From Acidobacteriota bacterium (GTDB taxonomy: Bacteria; Acidobacteriota; Terriglobia; UBA7540), in the NCBI GenBank assembly GCA_004298155.1, contig SCRD01000018.1:186001-250000 (forward strand): a DNA stretch of 64,000 nucleotides, given 5' to 3'. Position 1 is the stretch's first letter, and every line of letters starts with the position of its first letter. The position numbers and the translations under genes are program-made. Below the pieces are notes generated by a model, which was not told the DNA's origin, searched no databases, and saw nothing but the letters and a program-made list of their open reading frames with translations. Positions 45,001 to 52,284 of the stretch are shown here, piece by piece.

Positions 45001-46684
45001 CGATGCGAACGATCCCAGCGGGCCGAGAACTCAAACCGGTAACGCCCATGTTTACACTCGCGATCTCACGCCGGAAGACACCGCAATCTCCGACACGTTG
45101 GAGATGACGGCTGCCGCAGCGAACCATGAAACGATGGGGCCGCAACCCCTGAAGTCATCCACGCAAAGAATTGAGACGCGGCCTCTGACTGTTCAACAGC
45201 AGGTGCAATCGCACCAAGCACCGGCGCAGGCGGAACAGATGGCTCGCCCGGGCCAGGAATTCACTGCGCGGCCTGAATTCAAGCTTCAGCCCGGTATTCA
45301 GATCCCGAATGATGTGCGGCTCTACCGGCCGCCGAAATACCCCATCGGCCTCGAAAACTTTGGCTATTCCTGGCGGCATGACTTCGGAGATACCAGGTAT
45401 CGCAAGGTCAGTTACCAGGCAGTGGCCACCACACGGTTCAGAGAATATTTCCCTATCGCGAACTCCGACGAGCTGACACGCAAGAGCCCTCCCGTGGCTG
45501 TTGATGTTCCCAATTCCGCGCGCCCCGCCCGGCCAAACGTCCTTTACGTTGTCCCTGCTTTTGGATGGGACCGGAAAGAGAACGTTCGCTTTGATGGAAA
45601 CACACGGCCGGACATCGCGGGTACACCCATCTCGGGAATCAGCGGATTTGGTTCCACCAGCAAACGCATGCCTGGCGGCCTGCGCATTTATATGGACCGA
45701 CCGTGGTATTCTTCCGGCGATGGAGAACTGCTCGGCGTGGTGATCTGGCCCGGCGAATTGCAAGCGCCGCTGAAGTCGCCTGGCATCGTGATCCATCAAG
45801 GCGACCGGCCAAACGTCTCGAGCATGGCCGGAAATTTGCAACCCCAGCAAAGATCAAATCGATCAGTCCTGGCGAGGACAGCGCAGATTAGTTCCGGGTT
45901 GCCGGAGTCGCTGAGGCCGGTCGTTACCCAATGGGGGATTGATCCGATCTGGGAAGCGAACCCCCTGCCCGCGGAGCGGCCCTCGTTTGAGCACTTCAAG
46001 AACACCGCCCAGGTCGGCGTGCATCTCACGCTTCCGGAGCTTCAGGGTTTGCAGGACCCATCCGCCACATACTATGACGTCGGAGTCGCCGCCTACAAGC
46101 CTGAGTACGATAAGGACCGCCGGCTGTGGTACTGCGATCTGGAGATCGACGCTGGCAATGCTTACTTCCCCTTCATTCGCCTGGCGCTCGTTCGGTACCA
46201 GCCAAACTCACTTGCCAACGCGCACCTTTCCGGTGTGGTCCTTGCGGACCTGGCGCAGCTCACGCCGGAGCGTACAGCGGCCATAACCTACGACCCCAAT
46301 AACCCTAATGATGTCGATATTGTGATCGCGGGACTCAGTTATTCATCTACAAGCGCGGGCAAAGGTCCCAGCCTGGTTGAAGCCACGCTCGAAACCAATC
46401 CCACCAGCACTGACGACGAGACTGCATGGATACCCGTCCCTGACGGTACGATGGTCCTGCAAGCAAAGCCACTGGGCATCTACAGCGTCTGGCGTTACCG
46501 CCTTCGTCTGCACCGGCTCAAGGTCCCCAAGAACCAGGCGCTGCGGCTGGTGATCAAGGAATACGATATCCTTCAGGCCGACGCAATCAACCAGCAGGGC
46601 CGGGCAGTGTTGGCCGCGCGCGGGCCGGTTACGGGGCAACGGTTGGTTTATGCCGAGGTCCTGAAAGTTCCGCCCATCCACTGA
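42047..46684 (+). CDS. Giant protein of unknown family, no signal peptide (1545 aa)
   Basis: I do not recognise this family. The N-terminus (MAKKQTIIWTALPNGISNGQ) has no hydrophobic signal. Residues 130-490 are rich in Ala, Pro, Ser and Gln with few motifs. From about 500 the sequence becomes structured (VVRGYRVDVWDSETTAWNSL; MYLHESMFDWNGWSL). RFGRTYRVRARVVDLAGNSL near residue 636 looks like an Ig/fibronectin-type strand pair. Near the end, LRLHRLKVPKNQALRLVIKE suggests another beta domain. No transmembrane segment is seen. The ATG at 42047 follows AGAGGG at about 10 nt; the open frame begins 21 bp earlier and overlaps the upstream stop. Tight spacing indicates a shared function with the Tat-exported giant protein. 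How this partner would reach the same compartment is unclear. Confidence 0.8.
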   Translation: MAKKQTIIWTALPNGISNGQLQLSVFVSPRLQTDEGLPRPALSQFDDFKNWPNKIKDMKFTVQFEGQSPVQATRVGPAAEPDVWNALFKSTTYVEPYQFNDYSARPVISHPVLNLGSFVKSQYQSVAAASPTRLPSRAVVLERLAPISLYALPEAASPASRTGMASSQRFAGALRTQQPQSLRTAQSTQRAVRPVVIPEDLTSFVRTLHPTLQQNANRNIQMLVREPYALKPATVSAFQSVYQDLQQYKAVRPSPQLQPERDFLLLRISKPALPEAAQPIQLPEIDFHKIVSSLGNYPEIMKALGLVINLAVPLPGSLATNSTVRVAPTWSSDSQPASFNTDFSPKTAYAADTSRSWFAPRPETPDSDIIDGQLKLNDHQSFPVMSVDVDGSALKMANLADRLASAALAESEMPAPVERHPMMERMGPSGNGSGKTRASSGPSGEVLPGNQALRSQSTAALPALRTGGLSVSKTGKAEWLAGIFARATLNNQAVDKNTPDQVTLYAEDVVRGYRVDVWDSETTAWNSLCRRVGTYNFFEANILRQYQDEGFVQLATTQSSVQPSSGSSTPQDMYLHESMFDWNGWSLCAPRPGKVISPDSTPQSLDDPAVAQQRAQSEFKMVATFVPQPGSLPKLRFGRTYRVRARVVDLAGNSLTHDAPNPTDFSKVTDPHTYNRFEPVVGPVAVLTKSLDGSKSPGEALYRPVIRSNFDKTAQEYAQAYAQRISDSSYTASTFRIVAPPKTSELMAEKHGTLDLSSGAMKKDPATYQMVAKMADGAFALDPMTKNPVADKLEMPYLPDPLCRGMSMVLLDHDGNSVGTVPPVEFYPQGTGWPQAQPFFIKVVEGQGKIDWNWDDSSRTLTVQLPKAEVAKFELSSYLGGGQMGVQNQAVLGVWSWIQEAGPSNLTMIRSAAGQGRLWMLTPARELVMVHAVQQPLIAPAFHQLLPNRHLGETFSYIVDDRAMPVDGKSTLKVDVLANWQEPIDDANDPSGPRTQTGNAHVYTRDLTPEDTAISDTLEMTAAAANHETMGPQPLKSSTQRIETRPLTVQQQVQSHQAPAQAEQMARPGQEFTARPEFKLQPGIQIPNDVRLYRPPKYPIGLENFGYSWRHDFGDTRYRKVSYQAVATTRFREYFPIANSDELTRKSPPVAVDVPNSARPARPNVLYVVPAFGWDRKENVRFDGNTRPDIAGTPISGISGFGSTSKRMPGGLRIYMDRPWYSSGDGELLGVVIWPGELQAPLKSPGIVIHQGDRPNVSSMAGNLQPQQRSNRSVLARTAQISSGLPESLRPVVTQWGIDPIWEANPLPAERPSFEHFKNTAQVGVHLTLPELQGLQDPSATYYDVGVAAYKPEYDKDRRLWYCDLEIDAGNAYFPFIRLALVRYQPNSLANAHLSGVVLADLAQLTPERTAAITYDPNNPNDVDIVIAGLSYSSTSAGKGPSLVEATLETNPTSTDDETAWIPVPDGTMVLQAKPLGIYSVWRYRLRLHRLKVPKNQALRLVIKEYDILQADAINQQGRAVLAARGPVTGQRLVYAEVLKVPPIH

Positions 46685-47028
46685 AACCTGCAGAATGTGG
46701 TCGGTCCGAGCATTGTGAAATAAACTCTGTCGTCTCCTGGCGCCAGGACTTGGGCACAATAACGTTATCAAAGGGTTTCCAGACGGATATCGGGCGCGAC
46801 AGGCAACATCCAGTTCGCGGCGGAGTGACCGCGGATGATTTCCGCTGAAATCAGGTGCTTATTTTTCGCACCAGTTTTGCCCGGAATTCCATGATTGTAC
46901 AGGATCGGCATTGGCTGTTAAAGTAAGGCAGAAGAAAGCCTTTCCGTAGGAGTATTCAAATCCCGGCAGAAAAACCTCAACATGGCACGCGAAGCAGCTT
47001 TCCCAGGGTAACCACCTGGAACAGATGG
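46685..47028. other. Intergenic region after the giant-gene operon
   Basis: 344 bp with no convincing coding frame, terminator or repeat. It must contain the end of the giant operon transcript and probably the promoter of the TPM gene, but I cannot point to either. Confidence 0.45.
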
Positions 47029-47832
47029 TTGCGAGCACCGTTCGTTGCGCTTTGCCTTGCGACGTTTTTTGCCACAGGCGCACTGGCACAGAAGCCTCAG
47101 GACCTGAAACCTCAGGGATATGTCAACGACTTTGCCGGGGTGATCAACCCGGAAACGGGAAGGGAGTTGAATTCCCTCTGTACCGAGGTGGACCGGAGGG
47201 GGCAGGCCCAAATCGCCGTTGTGACAGTGAAGTCGCTCGGCGGCGAGCCGATTGAGAATTTCTCAATTGACCTGGCAACGCGCTGGGGCATTGGGCCCAG
47301 GCAGAAAGACCGGGGCGTGTTGATCCTCCTTGCACCCAACGATCGCCGATATCGTTTTGAGGTTGGGTATGGCCTGGAGCCAATTTTGCCTGATGGTCTT
47401 GTGGGCGAGTTTGGCCGGCAGGCAAGACCGCTGCTTCGAGAAGGAGATTATAGCGCCGCGTTATTGCTAATGACGCAGCGTGTGGCTGCCACCATCGCGA
47501 AAGACCGCGGCATAACCCTGGAAGCGCTCGCCGGGCAACCAATCGCTGCGGAACCTCGAGGCGGGCCGTCGCCGGCTGGTGGCCCGAATCTCTTTCCTCT
47601 GCTGATCTTCCTGTTCATTCTGTTCTTTCCGTTTTTGGGATTGCTTGCGCGCCTTCTAGGTGGACGCCGCCGCGACGGGCGCGGGCACAGTGTCTGGTGG
47701 TGGGGCGGCCCATGGTACGGGGGCGGGATCGGAGGCGGCTCGTGGGGTGGCGGAGGATTTGGCGGTGGTGGAGGGTTTGGCGGATTCGGCGGCGGGTCGT
47801 TCGGCGGCGGCGGGGCCAGCGGAGGCTGGTGA
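47029..47832 (+). CDS. TPM-domain membrane protein (YgcG-like) with glycine-rich tail
   Basis: A 267-aa exported protein: signal peptide (residues 1-20, cleavage at ALAQ-KP), TPM domain at 28-158 (YVNDFAGVINPETGREL; DRGVLILLAPNDRRYRFEVG), one membrane span at 188-206 and a C-terminal tail of Trp- then Gly-rich repeats ending GASGGW. TPM domains appear in Psb32/YgcG proteins involved in membrane-protein repair. They often pair with LemA, which is found two genes downstream. The start is taken as TTG 47029 because no ATG or GTG occurs in frame upstream; this start is uncertain. It ends immediately before the nucleotidyltransferase frame. Confidence 0.85.
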   Translation: MRAPFVALCLATFFATGALAQKPQDLKPQGYVNDFAGVINPETGRELNSLCTEVDRRGQAQIAVVTVKSLGGEPIENFSIDLATRWGIGPRQKDRGVLILLAPNDRRYRFEVGYGLEPILPDGLVGEFGRQARPLLREGDYSAALLLMTQRVAATIAKDRGITLEALAGQPIAAEPRGGPSPAGGPNLFPLLIFLFILFFPFLGLLARLLGGRRRDGRGHSVWWWGGPWYGGGIGGGSWGGGGFGGGGGFGGFGGGSFGGGGASGGW

Positions 47833-47847
47833 GTGGGGGCGGAAACC

Positions 47848-48567
47848 ATGGAAGAACTCCTTGCGCAATTGAAGGACAAATTGCAGGCGGCAGCAGGCGC
47901 CAATCTGAAGGCCATCGTACTATTTGGTTCGGCCGCGCGCGGGGAATATCACGCACGCCACTCTGATTTGAATGTGCTCTGCGTGCTCGGGCGCACCCAT
48001 GCGGAAGACCTCGAAGCGCTGCACGAAGCGGCGGCGTGGTGGGAGCAAAAGAAATTCCCCGCACCCCAGATTTTCACTCTGGATGAATTACGGGCCTCGG
48101 CGGATATTTTTGCGATCGAGCTACTTGACATGAAGACGCACCACAGGATGATTTATGGAGAGGATTTTTTCGAGGGGCTGGATGTGCCTATGAAGTTGCA
48201 CAGACTACAGGTCGAACGCGAGCTGCGGACGAACTGGGTGAAACTGCGGCAGGGTATTCTGATGGCCCCGCACAAGGAGCGGGTGTTGATGCGCCTGATG
48301 GACGCGTCCGTATCGACATTTGTCACGCTGTTTCGCCACGCGCTGATTGTGCTGGGCGGGGATCCGCCAGCAGGGAGACGCGATGTTATAGCGGAAATCG
48401 CCCGCTTGAGTGGGGGTCGGCCCGATGCTTTTCTGGCGGTGCTGGATGTGCGCGAAGGAAAGCGCCAGGCCCGCGATGTGAAGGCACGGGAAACCCTGAG
48501 GGATTATCTGGACATGGTTGAGCGGGTAACGGACGAGGTGGACCGCAGGCTGTCAGGCAGCATATAA
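47848..48567 (+). CDS. Nucleotidyltransferase-domain protein (KNTase-like fold)
   Basis: A 239-aa protein with the nucleotidyltransferase signature VLFGSAARGEYHARHSDLNV (Gly27-Ser28, Asp40). The second metal ligand, usually Asp in DxD, is Asn42, so activity may be altered. The rest is mostly helical with an RRDVIAEIARLSG-type segment, resembling a HEPN/KNTase C-terminal helix bundle. GTG 47833 directly follows the TPM stop, but ATG 47848 has GGGGGCGG just upstream and is preferred. It lies between the TPM and LemA genes on the same strand, within 45 bp of each, so all three are probably co-transcribed. The substrate is unknown; minimal nucleotidyltransferases include antitoxin and antibiotic-modifying types. 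Confidence 0.8.
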   Translation: MEELLAQLKDKLQAAAGANLKAIVLFGSAARGEYHARHSDLNVLCVLGRTHAEDLEALHEAAAWWEQKKFPAPQIFTLDELRASADIFAIELLDMKTHHRMIYGEDFFEGLDVPMKLHRLQVERELRTNWVKLRQGILMAPHKERVLMRLMDASVSTFVTLFRHALIVLGGDPPAGRRDVIAEIARLSGGRPDAFLAVLDVREGKRQARDVKARETLRDYLDMVERVTDEVDRRLSGSI

Positions 48568-48609
48568 GCAGGGCCGAACACACGGAATGATTCCATTGGG
48601 AGGGAAACG

Positions 48610-49191
48610 ATGAAAAAAGGCTGGCTTGTGCTGATCGCAGTGGCGCTGGTTGTTCTGATTTTTGGCGGCATGTACGTCAGCTCGCGAAACAGCATGGTGC
48701 GGAAGAATGAGGCAATTAAATCAGACTGGGCGCAGGTGTCAGTGGTACTCGAGCGCCGGGCTGACTTGATTCCAAATCTTGTGGCGACGGTGAAGGGCGT
48801 GGCGGCGCAGGAAGTCACCGTATTTACGGCGGTGGCCAACGCGCGGGCAAATCTGATGAACGCCCAGACTCCCAAAGACAAAATCGCAGCAAACCAGCAA
48901 CTGGACGGAGCGCTGGCGAAAGTGCTGGCGCTGACCGAAAATTATCCCCAGCTGCGGTCGAATGAAAGCTTTTTGAAGCTGCAGGATGAGCTGGCAGGAA
49001 CGGAAAACCGCATTGCCGTGGAGCGGCGCCGCTACGACGATGCTATCCAGGACTACAACGCCTATATCGGGCAGTTTCCAAATAACATTTTCGCGGGTTG
49101 GGCGGGCTTCCAGAGAAACGACGCCTATTTCGCCGCTACTCCGGCGGCGCAGCAACCTCCCAAGGTGGAATTTCCTGCTGCCCGCGAGTGA
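48610..49191 (+). CDS. lemA: LemA-family membrane protein
   Basis: A 193-aa protein with one N-terminal span (WLVLIAVALVVLIFGGMYV). The conserved LemA core follows, with IKSDWAQVSVVLERRADLIP, LVATVKG, and LRSNESFLKLQDELAGTENRI then YNAYIGQFPNNIFA. The remainder is a helical bundle outside the membrane. GGGAGG precedes the ATG. LemA and TPM genes are frequent neighbours; here a nucleotidyltransferase sits between. The 3' end overlaps the convergent DUF4015 gene by 67 bp. The molecular role of LemA is not settled. Confidence 0.92.
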   Translation: MKKGWLVLIAVALVVLIFGGMYVSSRNSMVRKNEAIKSDWAQVSVVLERRADLIPNLVATVKGVAAQEVTVFTAVANARANLMNAQTPKDKIAANQQLDGALAKVLALTENYPQLRSNESFLKLQDELAGTENRIAVERRRYDDAIQDYNAYIGQFPNNIFAGWAGFQRNDAYFAATPAAQQPPKVEFPAARE

Positions 49192-50594
49192 TTGAGATGT
49201 TCCTGCCGCTGCTCACTCCAGGGGCTGGTTATGTCCTCCATTTGGTGCATGGTCAGTCCTGCAGTGGTGTAGACGTTGCGAGGGTTCCACAACATCCAGC
49301 CGTCGCTGCCAAATCTATCGGCGGCCTGAATCTGATCTCTGATCTGGTCGGCGCCGAATTTTCTGCGGTCAAAAGCGTAGTCTCGAAATGCCTGCAACCA
49401 GGGCCTGAAGTGGACCGGATTAAGTCCCGTCCGTTCTTGGGCCCGGGCAAGGGTAAGGCGGATAATATCCAGAGGATCTTTGACAGGGGTCCTGTCGCCT
49501 GGGATGCCGTATTGGAACGTTGAAGGATAGAGCATGGGCGAGATGTAATCGACGATTTTTCCGATGCGCTCGACCTTCTGGCCGATCCCCGTATCATTCT
49601 GGTTCCAGCAGACGTAACCGAAGATGTCAGCTGAGAGGAACACGTTATACGGCGTGAGCCTCTTCCGCGCTTCAGCAAGAAACGCAGCGATTGTATCGAC
49701 CCGTGCAGCTTCATTATTAGGCTCCGAGAAGACCACATTCTTGTTGTCGGGAAACCGGACATAATCAAACTGGATCTCGTCAAAACCCGCCTGTGCAGCC
49801 TCGACGGCAATCTCAATGTTGTAATCGCGGACTTCCTTTTTGAAAGGATCCGTCCATGCCATATTTTCACTGTCGCGCCAGACCTTTCCGTCCTTCGTCT
49901 TTACCGCCAGGTCGGCCTTGGCTGAGGCAAGCGTGTCATCTTTGAAGGTGACGATGCGGGCGATCAGATAGAGGTGCTGCCGATGCAGCTCGCTGAGGCG
50001 CGCTTTCAGGTCCCGTACAGTGATCGTGCTTTGCGCGCCGTCTTCTCTGGCCAGAGGAATCGCGCTCGGGTAGGAGATCATTCCCCGGTCTCCTTTGACG
50101 TCAATGACCAGGGCATTCAGTTCGGTCTTTTCGGTCAATTTAACTGCGCTGCCGCGGATTGTAGAATTGCCGATCGCATAAAATGAAAGGTAGAGGGCTT
50201 TCGGCCGGAACGGGGTCAGCGTAACCACGGGTGCACTGCTGGTGCACGAACTTAGAGGGAGCTCTGTACGCAAGTAGCCGTCCGCCCTGATGCCGACCAC
50301 ATCACCCGCACCGGAGACCTGGAAGACGCCGTCGCCACCGGTCTTAACGGCGTTGTTCCCCATGGTGGCCAGACCGTCCACGATGGGAAGGCCGGACTTT
50401 GCATCCAGCAATCGCCCGCGACAACCACCCCCGAAACCCGGCAAGGGGGCGAGCGCAAACACGAAGCATAGTGACGCAACCGCCGTGAAGCTTCTAATGC
50501 CGAGCAGGTGTGCCTTTGAGAATATCTTCAAAGACGCGTCCGCTGTCCCTGTCAGTGACCAGATAGCGCGAGATTTCCATGATGTTGTCGGCAT
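49125..50594 (-). CDS. Exported DUF4015 glycoside-hydrolase-like protein
   Basis: A protein of about 489 aa. After an N-terminal hydrophobic segment (FTAVASLCFVFALAPLPG), a short carboxypeptidase-regulatory-like region (GRLLDAKSGLPIVDGLA) leads into the DUF4015 TIM barrel: ALVIDVKGDRGMISYPS, AGFDEIQFDYVRFPDNKN, FLSADIFGYVCWN and ISPMLYPSTF. The Asp/Glu residues in EIQFDYVRFP are candidate catalytic residues. The start is ambiguous: ATG 50594 (GGAAGG upstream) overlaps the deacetylase gene by about 100 bp, while TTG 50531 would reduce the overlap. It follows the deacetylase gene as an operon, so the two probably act on one cell-wall or extracellular glycan. Confidence 0.8.
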   Translation of the reverse strand: MPTTSWKSRAIWSLTGTADASLKIFSKAHLLGIRSFTAVASLCFVFALAPLPGFGGGCRGRLLDAKSGLPIVDGLATMGNNAVKTGGDGVFQVSGAGDVVGIRADGYLRTELPLSSCTSSAPVVTLTPFRPKALYLSFYAIGNSTIRGSAVKLTEKTELNALVIDVKGDRGMISYPSAIPLAREDGAQSTITVRDLKARLSELHRQHLYLIARIVTFKDDTLASAKADLAVKTKDGKVWRDSENMAWTDPFKKEVRDYNIEIAVEAAQAGFDEIQFDYVRFPDNKNVVFSEPNNEAARVDTIAAFLAEARKRLTPYNVFLSADIFGYVCWNQNDTGIGQKVERIGKIVDYISPMLYPSTFQYGIPGDRTPVKDPLDIIRLTLARAQERTGLNPVHFRPWLQAFRDYAFDRRKFGADQIRDQIQAADRFGSDGWMLWNPRNVYTTAGLTMHQMEDITSPWSEQRQEHLNHSRAAGNSTLGGCCAAGVAAK

Positions 50595-51306
50595 CGCCTG
50601 CGTGCCTTCCGTCGAGTGCAAATGCTGCGAGGTATCCTGATTCGGATGCTTCCCGTGTGAGTTTCTGATCATAGATTCCAAACGGCCAGGCCAGCATTGA
50701 AACTTGGATTCCAAGCTTCCGGTCAAGAACGTCCCTGGAGTGGCGAAGCTGGAGATCTACAAATTTGTTGTACTGGGCTGGCGTCATTCGCCTCTTTTCG
50801 ATTTTGAAGTTGGGGTGCCAGTAGGTGTGAGATTGAATGTCAAAAAGTCCGGTAGCCTTGAGCGCACGCAACTGCTGCCAGGTCATGGCGTATGACGCGT
50901 TCGAAATAGCTGAGGGATAGATGAACAGGGTCACAGGAATCCGATATTTTTCAACAAGCGGGAGGGCTTCTGTGTAAACAGATTCGTGGCCGTCGTCCAT
51001 GGTAATGACCACTGAAAGGGGAGGCGGTGGAGGGGCCTTGCCCTCTTTGTACGCTACATAGCGAGCGAGAGGAATGAAATGATAACCGTGCTCCGCCAGA
51101 TATTGAAGCTGGAACTTGAAAACAGAAAGCCTCACTGTCATGCTGTCGGATCGAAACGTGTTAAACCTGTGGTAGTCAAAAATCAGAACTTCGTGGTCGG
51201 AACTCTTGACGGTGCCTGCGCCCTTCAAGGGAGTTAAGGGAAGAAATCCGATGATGAAGAATGCTGCCAAGACCAGTAAAACCCTGTGGTGGATGCCGTT
51301 TCTCAT
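50494..51306 (-). CDS. Exported polysaccharide deacetylase (NodB domain)
   Basis: A 270-aa protein with an N-terminal hydrophobic segment (VLLVLAAFFIIGFLPL) acting as signal or anchor. The carbohydrate-esterase-4 motifs are clear: VVITMDDGHES (catalytic Asp and metal Asp), FDIQSHTYWHP (metal His pair) and MLAWPFGIYDQ. It removes N- or O-acetyl groups from a glycan outside the membrane. ATG 51306 is preferred over TTG 51318; neither has a strong ribosome site. The gene's 3' end overlaps the DUF4015 gene, which indicates coupled translation. Confidence 0.88.
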   Translation of the reverse strand: MRNGIHHRVLLVLAAFFIIGFLPLTPLKGAGTVKSSDHEVLIFDYHRFNTFRSDSMTVRLSVFKFQLQYLAEHGYHFIPLARYVAYKEGKAPPPPPLSVVITMDDGHESVYTEALPLVEKYRIPVTLFIYPSAISNASYAMTWQQLRALKATGLFDIQSHTYWHPNFKIEKRRMTPAQYNKFVDLQLRHSRDVLDRKLGIQVSMLAWPFGIYDQKLTREASESGYLAAFALDGRHAGDADNIMEISRYLVTDRDSGRVFEDILKGTPARH

Positions 51307-51815
51307 TCCGAATGACAAAAAGCCCCATGATTCCCCCCCTGAGGCAGAGTCCTAGAATGCTCCTGACTCAACCGTTCGTCAATAGCTTTTCATTGTGTGC
51401 CTGCTTTTCCACCTGGCCCAAAAGGACCCTGTGCGGGAAGCCTTCAGCGTCGGTCGTGGGGGATGACCGGTTCCGGGCATATGGAGGCTATCGTGGTAAG
51501 TTAACTCCTTGAACACATTATGAAGAACTTACCGGGGGTATGCAAAATTTTTCCATTTCATGCCTGATCATCATTTTAAATGTCCCATGATTTCAATAAC
51601 TTGAGTCCTTGAATGGCTCGGAGCTGGATTGGAAGCTCCATTGCGTGCGCATTCATTGAACGAAAGACACCAACGTGGCTTTTTTCAACCGGCTGGATAA
51701 TAGAGCGACAGGGGCGGCAGGGCTATCTTCTATACAAGGTTTTGACGGACATGTCCGGTCCGGGGGCAGTTGACAAGATGGCGCATGAAGATACTGCTTC
51801 CAATGCGGGTGGGAA
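51307..51815. other. Intergenic region upstream of the deacetylase and small membrane gene
   Basis: 509 bp, AT-rich around 51520-51610, with no credible gene. It contains the 12-bp palindrome CGGACATGTCCG (51746-51757) and a TTGACA (51770-51775) without a good -10. The promoters of the two divergent flanking genes should lie here. Confidence 0.4.
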
Positions 51816-51983
51816 ATGCTGGATGCTATTACGATTTTTCTGGTCGGGCTCATCTGCGGCATAGTTGTCGGCAGGGCTCATCTCACGCAGCAACGGAAAA
51901 AAATCAAGTTCTATGAGTTGTACATTCACCAGCGGTTGGGAGAGTCGTTGCCTCCTGCAGTGGAGCATCTGAGGCCCCGCTAA
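51816..51983 (+). CDS. Small single-span membrane protein (55 aa)
   Basis: A short gene: ATG 51816 preceded by GGTGGGA, stop TAA at 51981. The first 18 residues after Met are hydrophobic (ITIFLVGLICGIVVG), making one membrane span or uncleaved anchor. A basic helical segment follows (LTQQRKKIKFYELYIHQRLG), with a tail ending LRPR. The good ribosome site and the clear membrane-plus-charged-helix design argue for a real gene. Function unknown. It lies between the deacetylase and the beta-lactamase-family gene. Confidence 0.5.
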   Translation: MLDAITIFLVGLICGIVVGRAHLTQQRKKIKFYELYIHQRLGESLPPAVEHLRPR

Positions 51984-52284
51984 GCCGGGAAATCTTAAGA
52001 TTGGCGTCCCCCGGCGGTTAAGGCAGCTTGCGCGCTTTCACATTTTGGGCCATTCTTCCTGCTTCTTTTTCCCCACCCAGAAACCATCAGGTTGCCGACG
52101 CTCTTTTAATCCCAACCTCCCGGACTCTCCTTAAGTCATCCATTCGGAAGACAGACAGAGAAACGACATGAGCCGGAGCTCTTGCAAGGGTCCTCTTGTT
52201 CCAGCCCACTCGAATGGTTCGCGGTGCGGGTTGCACCTTCTTCTTTTCATCCACAACTGAGGACTTCATCGATAAACTGATGAG
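51984..52284. other. Intergenic region before the beta-lactamase-family gene
   Basis: 301 bp with no coding frame, repeat or terminator that I can support. Confidence 0.4.

Noticed and set aside
47690-47830. GGC-rich repeat array that could look like a tandem repeat element
   Set aside because: It encodes the glycine-rich tail of the TPM protein, a normal feature of that family.
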